Of a DNA stretch of 64,000 bases, positions 1 through 9,756 are shown piece by piece. A program made the position numbers and the translations under genes. Each line of letters begins with the position of its first letter. Position 1 is the first letter of the stretch. Source of the DNA: Phylloscopus collybita (Eukaryota; Chordata; Aves; Passeriformes; Phylloscopidae); assembly GCA_027886175.1 (NCBI GenBank), contig JAJNNQ010000004.1:16411501-16475500 (forward strand). Reading direction: 5' to 3'. The notes under the pieces were generated by a model. That model searched no databases. It saw nothing but the letters and a program-made list of their open reading frames with translations, and had not been told where the DNA came from.

Positions 1-493
1 TTGTCACTGCCTGATGACAAAAAATGCCTCTGCTAAGTCTGCCTCAGCTAAACCTTCAGGTTAGCAACAGTACCCAACAGACCACCAAAAATTATGTCTG
101 CGGTAGGCCATGCTCAGCAGCCCTGAAAACCTTAACTGCAGGGCAGGGATGTGCATTGGCAGTACTTGAAGCATGGCTCTCCCACATGTAAAGGAGATTT
201 TTCTCATTTGTTTATCTCATTGTTTTCAATAAACTTTACCCATAATTTTAATTGAATAAAACCTAAGATCATAAACCCTACAAACTCCCTGCTGCAAACC
301 GTCCATGGTCATGTGAGAAGCTGGGGAAGGTACAAGAGGGGCTCTCTGGTTTCAGGTAACCTCTGTTAAGAGCTGACAGGGCTGTTGGAGCCAAATATCA
401 CCACCCCAGCAGTCACCAGAGCATCTTTTATATAGAAGCTTTCAAAATCATTGATTTTGAAAAAAAAATCATGTATTTTTCCTATTGTAACAG
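1..493 (+). other. CD40LG intron sequence at the window edge
   Basis: No exon is found here. I looked for the conserved stalk segment around the NEDY/LRKVQKCQTGE region of chicken CD40L and saw nothing, so the remaining 5' exons lie outside the window. Confidence 0.7.
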
Positions 494-533
494 GACAGAC
501 ACAAGGAGCAGCCCAAGTTTGAAATGCAGAGAG
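494..533 (+). CDS. CD40LG: CD40LG stalk exon a (40 nt)
   Basis: Acceptor TTGTAACAG precedes 494 and donor GTGAGT follows 533. It codes DRHKEQPKFEMQR plus one base, so it leaves in phase 1. The PKFEM(Q/H)R stretch matches the chicken stalk and the human SFEMQKG. The start phase is inferred from the codons reading openly from GAC. Confidence 0.9.
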
Positions 534-3470
534 GTGAGTTTCATGGTGTAATCAGTGCACTCATGGCTGCTGGGGCAGGAGGAGCTCCTTGGCCTGGGAG
601 GGGGTTTCCTTCAACAGCCCAGGAATTTCGCAGGCCATGGAGTCAGGGGATGGGTTGGGGTTTGGAGCATCCCCATGCAGGTAGGACTGAGCTCGGTGTG
701 GGCTGGCAGAGGGGAACACTGAGCATGGCTCTCTCCCTAGGGCAGGCAGTTCTGGGTGCCAGAACAGACAGTCTGAAGCTGTTGAAATTGAACCCAAAGT
801 TAAATCTGTGGCCTTTTTACATCTCAGGTCCTGAGCACCATGAGCATCCCCATTTGATGCACAAGAATGAGGCATCTGTGGCAGGTGAGGTGTGAGCACA
901 TTCAGATCCTTTTCCAATGGCAGGCAAGGTGGCACCACCTCCTTTACAGCTTTATCCATCAGAGGCTTCACCTCAGAGGCACCTGCAGGTCTTTGCTGGG
1001 TAGAAGCCACGTCCTGCCTCACTCAGGGTTGAGGGTGGAATCTGGAGATGAAGTCTTGGCCTGTAGAGAAACACTAAGGGTGGGAGGTGCTGCAGTTCCT
1101 GCAGAGGAGCACTGCGGAAACAGTGGGTGCTAAGGCATCAATAACACTGGCCTTTCTAAATTGCAGCAGAGAAGAGGGAGCCAATTGCAGTTCACCTGGC
1201 AGGTCAGCAGAGCAACAAGGCAGGCTCAGGTAAGACAGACTCATTTGGTCCTACCTCGACCAGGGAGCCAGAGGGACACAGCATTGTGCATTCCCAGTCC
1301 TGCCCTGTGGCTCTCTAAGGGCAGGGACAGAACAACTCCGTCATGAAAGTGTGTCCCCAAAACACAGCAAACCTCCCAGTGGTCACATTGCCATGTGCAC
1401 CTGTGCCATGTGGGGTTTACACATCCCAACTGTCCCCAGTAGCCACCCAGTGTGTGCCTTGCTAGAAATGCACCAGAGACTTCATCTTTCCAGGGTTTTT
1501 TATGAGTGGAAAGCTTTTTATCTTTGTATTTAAGGAAAACTATCTCCCCCTTTTCTTTTGTTCTTAAAATAGATCTGTTTGCTCTCCTGGCCATCTCTTA
1601 CTGGAGTGGCTGCTGCAGGAAGGCTCTGCTCACATTTGCATCTGCTGATTTAACTCTCTTCTCACCCACAATATGGTCCTATAGGAATATGGGCTGACTG
1701 AGTACTTTATAGTTGCAACATAGGGTTCCAAACTGATTTAGTCAAGTTGCAAATATTCACAGCCATGGCCACATTAGGTTTGAGAAATACATATGAGTCC
1801 TTTTACATTTCTGCATCCCACTGTATCGACCATGGCTACTCTCGCTGCTCTGTCCCCTGGCGTAGCCTTAGCAGAGGAACTTCCCACAACAGCAAGGATT
1901 ACCAAAGTGAATATGAGCTTGCAAGGTCAGTCACTTAATCTGGCAAAGATTTCACAATCTGAGCACTTCTGAATTAATTCTGGAGTAACTGACAGTAATC
2001 GGCAACTGCTCTTTCCATCTCTGACGCAGCATTTCACCCAGAGCTCAATCTACCTGTGGAAAACTTAGTGTTAGATAAGATCAAGGAAGTGAGAAACCAG
2101 CTATATTTTAAAACTCCCTCCTAAAGCGCTTGTTGAGCCTATAAAGCAGGGTCCAGAGAGTAGCAGTTGCCTGGAGCTCAGTTCTGTGTGGGGAAATGTC
2201 CCTGTGGGATGCTTGGTCAGGACCCATGGGCTGCACCTCCCCCAGGACTACCCATGGCACACTGTCTGTGGGCTGGAGCAGTTGAACCTATTATTCCCCT
2301 TGGAGCCGAGTTGCTCCCCCCCGGTTGCTCTTCTAAGTGTCTCTGTAGGCTGGAGAAGGCAGGGGTCCAAATTCCAGAGGTCATAGCTGAGCTCAGCCCC
2401 TACAGCCATGGCTTCCAGGTCTCTTTATAGGCTTATCTGCATCAACTGCATGAGCTACTCTGATGGCACCAAGAGTGTCCCAAAATCCATGGCAGCACCT
2501 GATCTGCATGGGCCATGGTCCTGGCAATGGGAAACAGCACTCACTGTGCTAAGCCCTCGCAGCTCTGCACCCAGGCAGGAATAGCAACGGTGCAATGTTA
2601 ACTTTTCTTCCTTGGTAAAGTCTCACCATCTCCAGGGGCTGAGAGGATGAAGGACTCTGGAGGAAAGGCAGCCCCCAGCTGGGAAAAACTGGGATGGGAA
2701 GCTCTGAAGAGGGGAGTAGCAGCATGTATGGTAGTTCCCACTGAAGTCCATGGAGGCAGAAAATGGAAGTGACACAGTGTTTGGTCTGTTGTGGTAAACA
2801 CAGACAATCTTCTTCCTTAAGCATTGCCACCTGGCTGGATGAAGGAAGCTAAATGTTCCTTCACTCATGTATCGAGTCAAGGCTGACAAAGCCAGAGATC
2901 AGCAACATGGGTTAAACCTGCTGTAGCCTTGGGGAAGGGTCCCTGCTCCCCAGGGCTGAGGATGATGTCCTGGGCTGGCTACCCCACTAACTGCACCCCC
3001 CAGACAGACAGAGGCTTTGAGACCAGATGTCTGTAAGTGTCCCCCCAAATCAGCCTTCCAAACTGGAAATCTTCTCTGAGCTCACCTGCTCTCTCCCCAC
3101 AGTGCTGGAGTGGAAGGAGACCATGTATGGCCCCAGGAACAGTTTGATATCCAACAAGGAGGGGAAACTGAAGGTGGAGGAAGCAGGGCTCTACTACATC
3201 TACTGCCAAGTCAGTTTCTGCACTGGGGAAGAGTCTTTGGCACCCTTCACCCTCTATATTTATTTGCATATCCCCAAGGAAGAGGATCGGGTCTTGCTGA
3301 AAGGACAAAAGACACAGAGCACCTTGAAGTCCCGCTGTGAGCTCCAGTCCATCCGTGTGGGAGGTGTCTTCAACCTCCGGGAACATGACATGGTTTTTGT
3401 TAATGTGACAGACTCCACAAAAGTGAATTATAGCCACGGCAACACCTACTTTGGCATCTTCAAGCTGTAG
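494..3470 (+). CDS. CD40LG: CD40 ligand (TNFSF5), 3' part of gene: join 494-533, 828-884, 1167-1229, 3103-3470
   Basis: Type II membrane cytokine of activated T cells that engages CD40 on B cells and antigen-presenting cells. Four exons with good splice sites join in one frame (528 nt, 175 aa plus stop). The first three encode the extracellular stalk; the last encodes the TNF homology domain. Visible family marks are the VLEW start of the domain, GLYYIYCQVSFC, a second cysteine in KSRCELQS (the usual disulphide pair), GGVF and FVNVTD with the conserved N-glycosylation sequon, a further NYS sequon, and the terminal FGIFKL. Residues resemble chicken CD40L more than human. Exons for the cytoplasmic tail, membrane anchor and proximal stalk are not found in 1-493, so the gene is cut by the window edge. 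No frameshift or internal stop is seen. Confidence 0.96.
828..884 (+). CDS. CD40LG: CD40LG stalk exon b (57 nt, histidine-rich, no human counterpart)
   Basis: Acceptor TTACATCTCAG and donor GTGAGG flank 57 nt in phase 1-1. It codes GPEHHEHPHLMHKNEASVA. Chicken CD40L carries a similar HEHPHL...NE.SVA segment, while human CD40L runs from EMQKG almost directly to the next segment. Because the exon is symmetric, skipping it would keep the frame. Confidence 0.9.
1167..1229 (+). CDS. CD40LG: CD40LG stalk exon c (63 nt)
   Basis: It codes (A)EKREPIAVHLAGQQSNKAGS and joins in phase 1 to the TNF-domain exon. It aligns with the human segment NPQIAAHVISEASSKTTS. The acceptor reads TTGCAGCAG, a tandem NAGNAG, so the exon may start at 1167 (adding Ala) or 1170. 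The donor is GTAAGA. Confidence 0.92.
1230..3102 (+). other. CD40LG: CD40LG last intron (1.9 kb)
   Basis: Intron between the last stalk exon and the TNF-domain exon. No transposon, RNA or further exon is recognised. Confidence 0.75.
3103..3470 (+). CDS. CD40LG: CD40LG terminal exon: TNF homology domain and stop
   Basis: The acceptor CTCTCCCCACAG ends at 3102 and the TAG stop is at 3468-3470. The exon codes about 122 residues, the whole receptor-binding TNF fold, as in the human gene where the last exon also carries the domain. The two disulphide cysteines and the FVNVTD sequon are kept. Confidence 0.97.
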
Positions 3471-5003
3471 TGAGGAAAGGGGTGTCCTGAGCCGAGAATC
3501 CCCCCCAACTTTCTGAAGCAAAGTGCCTTTCCCTTTTCCCCTTATTTATTTTCCACTGCCTCTGCTTTTCCTGTTTCTTAATTTGTATATTTTGTTATTT
3601 ATTAATGAGAACTCAAATGGAACAAAGTTTGAAGCTGTTATTGTTCACTCTCAGATTTTTTTCTATTGCAGCCAGTGATTTGGTATACGCTGGTGTTGTG
3701 TGTCTAGGTCCACCACGCCCCACATTCCTGGCAGGCTCAATGTCCCTGTTAAGTCACAAGAGCTTTGTTTACCAAGCTCTGCCATCAACATTTCTTTCCT
3801 AGGAAAGTAGGATGGCTCAGGGCACTTCAGCCAAGCTGGGTTCATACATATCTCCGGCATCAATCTGCTTAAAAACATAAATGGAAAAACATAAAACGGC
3901 TTAAGAACATCTCCTCTAAAGGAATCAGTAAGCCCAGCACTGTCTTCACATGGTAGCTGCTGGTGAGGCAATGTTGCCACCCCAACTGTCTGCTGTATCT
4001 GGAGAACTCCCTTTTTTCCATCCATGTCTGTCTGTGAAAATCAACCAACTTCCTCAGAGTGCCACTGCCTTGGCTGGATTCACACTTGGTGACAATTGCT
4101 CCACACCAGAGGGGTGAGTGGTGGCTGAGGCAGGACTGCAGATTTTAAGGCAGAGAGAAGGTAGAGCACTAGTGGTGATCTGCTCTTGGTAATGTGAACC
4201 TGTCCACCAGACTGTCCTGCCTCTGCAGGCAGAGGAACCTTTGCCTGTGGACAATTTCACTCCCCTGTGGAAGGAGCACTGGGCACCACCATCAAAACTG
4301 GAGCTGCATCTTCTCCTGAGACTCCTCCTAGCCAAGGAGGAAGAGCAGGGGTGCACAGGGGTGGCAGGACCACCTGCTTCTTCCCTCCAAGGCACATGTG
4401 CAGAGCATCTTCTGACTCTCCTCAGTGAGTACATGTCCACAGTGGCACTTTTCCTGGAGGTCCAGGGGAGCAGGACTGTGCAGGTGGGCAGGATCCCTCT
4501 TGGGCAGGGCGTACCTGGTGACACTGCACACTAGGGTCTTCCCAGCCCTATTCTCCAGCTTGGTCTGCAGGGAAGGTGATCAAGGCACAGGGACGTTGAT
4601 GCATTTTCAAAAGCATTTGAAGATGACACATGTGACAAACCTGGGGTTTTTGGTTACACAGGTCACACTTAGAGTGTCAAAGTTTGGAAATAATCCTGGA
4701 TGCCAACAGGTTTGCAAATGAAAGAGCTCCCAGATTTGGGCAGTCTTTGAGCTTTGTTGTGGTGGAGGCTGCAGGTCAAGTCCTAACACATTGCCCAAAC
4801 ACTGCCACTGGTGGGACAGAAGGGGCATTCTTTGCACAGCTCATTGCAGAGCTGGATGCCCAGCACAGCCCCCTCCAAAGTCAATAGAGTTCAGGGACTG
4901 TCTGGTTTCACTATAATTTAGTAAGTATTTCTTGGCTGTTCTCCAAGACTGCCTGACTTTTTTAGGGAATGGACCACTCTTGTCTGACATCTTGTATAAA
5001 GAC

Positions 5004-5013
5004 TATTTATTTA
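5004..5013 (+). promoter_or_regulatory. AU-rich element in CD40LG 3'UTR
   Basis: TATTTATTTA gives two overlapping AUUUA pentamers about 75 nt before the poly(A) signal. This is the form found in short-lived cytokine mRNAs. Function is inferred from the motif only. Confidence 0.5.
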
Positions 5014-5083
5014 ACTAAACTCATATTTTTAACCAGAAAGACTGAGTGCCAGAGGACTGTACATGGCTGTAGCTGTGTTTTGC

Positions 5084-5089
5084 AATAAA
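5084..5089 (+). terminator. CD40LG poly(A) signal
   Basis: Canonical AATAAA followed by a GT-rich stretch (TTCAGTGTTTGTGGTT) suited to cleavage and CstF binding. Cleavage is expected at about 5,100-5,110. Confidence 0.75.
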
Positions 5090-5110
5090 ATTCAGTGTTT
5101 GTGGTTCCCC

Positions 5111-7460
5111 CTTCCACAGTGTGTGTTTCTTCCACTGATCGCCCTGCAATTAACACAGTTTACAAATTGAGACTCTGGCTCTGTATGTTTTGAACACCGT
5201 TCACCCTTCTCAGCCCCAGGCTGAGATTTCACAGGGTCCTGCTTGGGGTCTGGGGACCAAGAGGACAGTGGGGTGGCACTGGGGGTCACAACCAGTCCCA
5301 GAAGCCTCCAGGGACAGCCATTCCACTGTGCTCCTTGAGGCATGTTGAGGTGCCAGGGCCAGGCAGCACTTAGGGACATTTGGGCAGGAGAAGGAAGCAG
5401 AGAGCCCCTGTCCTGGGAGGGCACTGAGACACCAAGACTGAAGGCCCTAGCACAGCTGTGAAACAGAGGGGTTGGGACTAGTTTTAATGGGATTTAGGAC
5501 ACATGACTGAAAGAGGATTATTCCTGCCTGTCCTAAGGTCATGGAGCCTTGCAGGGATGTCATCTGCTTTGGAGGAGAGGGATGGATGCTGCACATGCTG
5601 CATGTAGGGCTGGGCAGCTGCTGCCTCCCACAGTGCCCCATGGTGGTGTGGGTCTGACCACATCCCTGCTGCTGCTGCTGAAACACAGCCAGCCCTGTGG
5701 GCCGTGCTCCTAGAGGCAGCGCTGGGCTACCTGAGGAATTGCAAACCTCCACAGGGGAGGTGGAGGTGCTCGGTCATGGTGGGAGTGTGGGTGGCAGCTA
5801 CAGGAGAAACCAAAGATGGTGCAAACTGGCATGGCCTGAGGCAGGGGGGGAAGCTTGGAACAAGCGGATGTGGGGGAGAGAGCTGTGAGGGGCATGTGCG
5901 TGGCCAAAAACCTTCAGGAGTGGAAAACCTGCTCATCATAGGCAAGGAGAAACTGTGGTCAGTGCACACTTTGAAGCCCCCTGCAGCCCCCAGCCTCAGT
6001 GGCCAGGAGCACCTGGCAGAGACCTTGGGCTGGACTGTGGTCCCCAGCCCAAATGACTGAACAAGGATCCAGGAGCTGCAAATGGCATGGTTGAGGAAAA
6101 CAGAGAGGGGAGGAAAAAAACAGTCATTAAATAATTCCATAACTGCCACCTCCCCCACCTGTGGGCTGCCTGACCAACCCCAGCCCCTGCACACACCGCT
6201 GCCTTTTCTCAGGGTTTTTGTTTCTGTCCTCTGTTTCTTGACTTGCCAAAAACAGTCCGTGGGATTCAGATGTGAGGTGACGTGTGAGGGGAGACGAGAT
6301 GTATTGCTGCCATCCAGCTGTGTCCTTCTCCCCGAGCCCTGCCTGTTGCCGTAGCTGGCACTGTTTCCTCCCCCCATGGAAAGATTAAATGTCGTCAATA
6401 CATTGATTTTTCCCTTGACGTGAGGCCTCTATGTCAGTCCTCAGGCTGTGGATTTCACTATTTCCAAACTGATAGTTTTCTTTCTGAGTTAAGAAGGGCT
6501 TGAGAGGGTGATCAGTTTGCAGGGCACATCAGCAAGACTGGCACAAGGGGTGATGGATGAGCAGTTGTAGGAACAAGCAGCAGCATGGTCATCTGCTGGG
6601 AAAGGTGTTTGCATGATTCAATAGACACCGAACTCACCAAAAAAATAATTAAAAAAAAAATACATACACACACCAGGTTGTTCCAAGCCTCATCCAACCT
6701 GGCCTGGAACACTTCCAGGGATGGAGCAGCCACAGCTTCTCTGGGCAACCTGTGCCAGGGCCTCACCACCCTCACAGGGAAGAATTTCTTTCCAATATCC
6801 CATCTAACTCTGCCCTCTGGCAGTTTCAGACTTCAGTGTTTTTCCATGATGCACCAAGGCCGGCGTTTCTTTTTCCCTTTGTTCTTTTTCCTACTCTAAG
6901 TGCTGTGTTTGGGGAAGGAGAGCAGGGTCCACCCCTCCTGCCCTCAATCCTCCCCTTCTGCTGTGGGCTGAGACTGCAGACCATAGCACATCTTTACCAA
7001 AGAGTTAAAGACCCCCAGCTGCAGGAGATGTCTTGTCCAAGGGGTGGTAGACCAAAGGAAATCCTGTCACCACACCTAATTGCCAGAAAAAAACCATATA
7101 CAAACTAAAAAATAAAATCTCAAACAGGCAGGAAGCTACTTATCTACAGCAACTGCCTGGTGCAGCAGAGCAGTCTGTTCTCCATAAAACATCCTTGAGA
7201 ACAGAGTGCATGTGGGGCTTGAGGGATGGAAATGCATCTCCTGCCCTGGGACAAGGTGCCCGTGGCCTGCTGCACGTCTGGGAGACGGTGGGAGCAACAG
7301 TCCAAGTGCCAGCATCACCTTTCACACCAGTATTCCCACCAGTAAATCAGAGGTATTGTGCTGCCATGGCATTTTGAGGAAATCAGTGACACCTGATTTC
7401 CTCAAGCAAGCCCTGGCTTTGCTTTCATGGTGGAAACAGAGGAAGCAGCTCCAAGGGCTA
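5111..7460. other. Intergenic spacer between convergent CD40LG and ARHGEF6
   Basis: About 2.4 kb between the poly(A) signals of two tail-to-tail genes. Apart from the CR1 fragment at 6,677-6,831 I see no supported gene, RNA or array. The open frames here are short and show no family or splice context. Confidence 0.6.
6677..6831 (-). mobile_element. CR1 LINE 3'-region fragment (antisense to + strand)
   Basis: The plus strand reads like the reverse complement of the chicken CR1 3' region: CCAACCTGGCCTGGAACACT, then TCCAGGGATGGAGCAGCC, GGGCAACCTGTGCCAGGGCC and AAGAATTTCTTTCCAATATC. The usual ATTCTATGATT tail is absent and the element breaks off at an A-rich/CA-rich tract (6,643-6,675). Identification is from remembered CR1 consensus phrases. 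Confidence 0.85.
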
Positions 7461-7464
7461 AGAA

Positions 7465-9615
7465 GTGACTTTTATCCTTCTTTATTTGTTGAAAATGTCA
7501 ATTAAAAAACTGTTCAAAATAAAAACATGTTAGAAAAGTTGAACTTGCATAAGTAGTTTACAGTAAATAAACCTACATGACAAAGATACACTGGAAGGCA
7601 GCTGACACAACATCCATCTAAAGACAGACTCACTGGAACCTATTTACAAAGCACTGTAAACAAAGTAAATATGGAAACATTGCTGTCCATCTGGCATGGC
7701 TTCTTTTCCTTTTTATTTTGTTTTCTTGTCTTTTTTTGGCTTCTAGCTCTTGACAAATGCTTGATCCAAAAAGTCCCAGTGTGCCCTCCATCACATTACG
7801 TCTCACAAACATGCATATGTACATAGCACGGGTTTCAACTGAGCCTGGGGGCAGCGAGGACACATTTCCACTCTCTCCCTGGAGTGTCAGTGGCCCTTGG
7901 TTTGTTCTGCATGTCAGTAGCCTAGTCCCCAGCCCAGCCTGGGGCAGGCAGCAGGGCCAGGCAGTACCGAGGGGTCTGGGTGCGGTCTCCCCAAGCAGCA
8001 GTAAGTGCAGCAAAGGTCCTGCTCCTGGAAAATTATTCACAAGCACAGCAGGGCTTGACTGCTGACCAAACCACTCAACTGTGTGCCCAGGGAGGGATGT
8101 GGGATGCTCTGGGCATGGCAAATGTAGCCAGACCTCTGTTTTGCCCTAGAAACAGCTTTAAGAGAGTTTCTTATTACACTCCTTGAGATGTCCTGGAGTC
8201 TACATCTCCCAAAACACCATTTGCAATGTCTTGGGTAAATTTTAATGGCAAGGAGGGAGTTGTAATTATTGCCTCTGCTATGTCCTTCACAACCAACATA
8301 ATAGTGTGATTGTAATGAGCTGTGGTGCCTCTGCACACCCTGGGACCATGCTGCCCTGTGAGATAAATAAGACATCATTAACAAAAGGTTATTTTTATAA
8401 TCCTGTTAAGGAAGGAAGGAAGGAAAACATCAGTTCTAAACTAGGGTATAACACCAAATAAGATAAGAGCTGATACATATGCACGTTGCCTGTATGCTGT
8501 GTTTGAGGAGCTGTGCAGGGATCTGTGAGGGTGTTTAACATCCTTGCTCCAGGAGCATTCCAGCTCTTGTCAAAGCATAAATACCTTCCCTATCTCAAAA
8601 GAAAGTTCCTTTTCCCTAACAGAAAGCCCCAGTGGGGAGATGTGGGGAGAAGTGGCCGCTGGCTATATTCCCAGCCCACGGGAAGGAGCAACGGAGAGCA
8701 TAAAGTGGGCAGAAGGGAGCAGGGGACCAGCACATTTGGGGTTGTTTTTTGTTGTCAAGCAGTGTTTACATTTCATACAGAGAAAAGCATGTCCTGCAAG
8801 AGGAAGCACAGCAAAATTATAATCTCCTAGAATACCTGGACACTCGATGTGAAAACAAAGCAGAGGGTAGGAATTCTACATCATGCGTAAGAAAAGGAAT
8901 GGGGGGCAGAACAGCAGTTACCTGTTGTGCTAATCATGAGCTGTAAGGAGGCAGCACTGTGCAAAATACCTTCCTATGCGCTCTGACAGGTGCTCCAGAT
9001 CTGGCTTCCCCAAGGAGCTCAGACATCTTCATGTTAATTGCACATTTTAATCAGTATCAAGGCCACGCAGGAACCACAGTATTGCTGGGCTCTAATTCGC
9101 TACAGTCAACTAATGGGGAAAAACAAGATGGATGGGAAAACCTTCCCCAGTTGTGATTATCTGAAAAGAGGAGCTTGGTGCTTTTTTAGTTTCTGCTCAA
9201 TGCCACCTCAGTAATGTTTTCATTCAATAAATAGGTACTGGTGCTTTTGGAAAGAATGAAAGCATTAAAAAGTGCTTAAGCTTCTTCTAGGAAACTGATG
9301 CCCAAGCCTTTATGAGCAACAATCACTAGCAGAGTTTGTATTTGCTCCCAGTAGCAGGTACAATGAGGTATTAGTTGCTGCAGATGAATTGTGAATCATG
9401 GACTGCTTGCTTACTGGTTCAGTTGTGATTGATTGTTTCTGCTTTATCTCCTTACTGAATGGAAGAAAAACTATTTTTTTCTCTATGATTTTTTTTTTTG
9501 GTAACAAAATCCCCAAACCAACAAAATAAGGAGCAAGAAGAGGCAAAGGATCCAGTTCCACTTCCCAAAAATACACCTGAGGTCACACACCACAGCCAGC
9601 AGCTTCTCCATGAAT
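7465..9615 (-). other. ARHGEF6: ARHGEF6 3' untranslated region
   Basis: Sequence between the TGA stop and the distal poly(A) signal. It is AT-rich in its far half and has no splice-flanked coding segment. The extent depends on which of two AATAAA signals (7712-7717 or 7481-7486) is used. Confidence 0.6.
7481..7486 (-). terminator. Likely distal ARHGEF6 poly(A) signal
   Basis: TTTATT on the plus strand gives AATAAA on the minus strand, about 2.13 kb past the ARHGEF6 stop. A nearer AATAAA lies at 7712-7717. Which one is used cannot be told from sequence. Confidence 0.5.
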
Positions 9616-9756
9616 TCAGGCGATCAGGGATGACTTGCGCCCTGTCTCCTCCCTGCCACACTCATCTGTCTGCTTCAGCAGCCTTCTCACCAGCTTCTCC
9701 AAGTCCTTCCTGGATTTAAGCTCTTCCTCCAAACACTGTTTCATCCTTTTGTTTTC
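9616..9756 (-). CDS. ARHGEF6: ARHGEF6 exon 22 (last): coiled coil and stop
   Basis: Residues 728-773, starting [20 protein letters not shown] and ending in RKSSLIA with a TGA stop at 9618-9616. The acceptor is CACCTTGCAG. Leucine-rich heptads ([19 protein letters not shown]) form the trimerising or dimerising coiled coil of PIX proteins. Confidence 0.95.
   Translation of the reverse strand, partial: ENKRMKQCLEEELKSRKDLEKLVRRLLKQTDECGREETGRKSSLIA

Larger units (their letters stand above)
3471..5110 (+). other. CD40LG: CD40LG 3' untranslated region
   Basis: About 1.6 kb of non-coding sequence from the stop to the only good poly(A) signal downstream. It contains a pyrimidine-rich run at about 3,519-3,585 and AUUUA motifs at 3544-3548, 3597-3601 and 5005-5013. 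Human CD40LG mRNA stability is known to be controlled through its 3'UTR; that these motifs do so here is inference. Short open frames inside it show no protein family. Confidence 0.75.

Noticed and set aside
5711..6398. Overlapping 118- and 223-codon frames on both strands between CD40LG and ARHGEF6
   Set aside because: No homology, and stop-free length is modest for this GC-richer stretch.
8408..8426. Short GGAA repeat in the ARHGEF6 3'UTR
   Set aside because: Only about four units; too short to call a microsatellite of interest.
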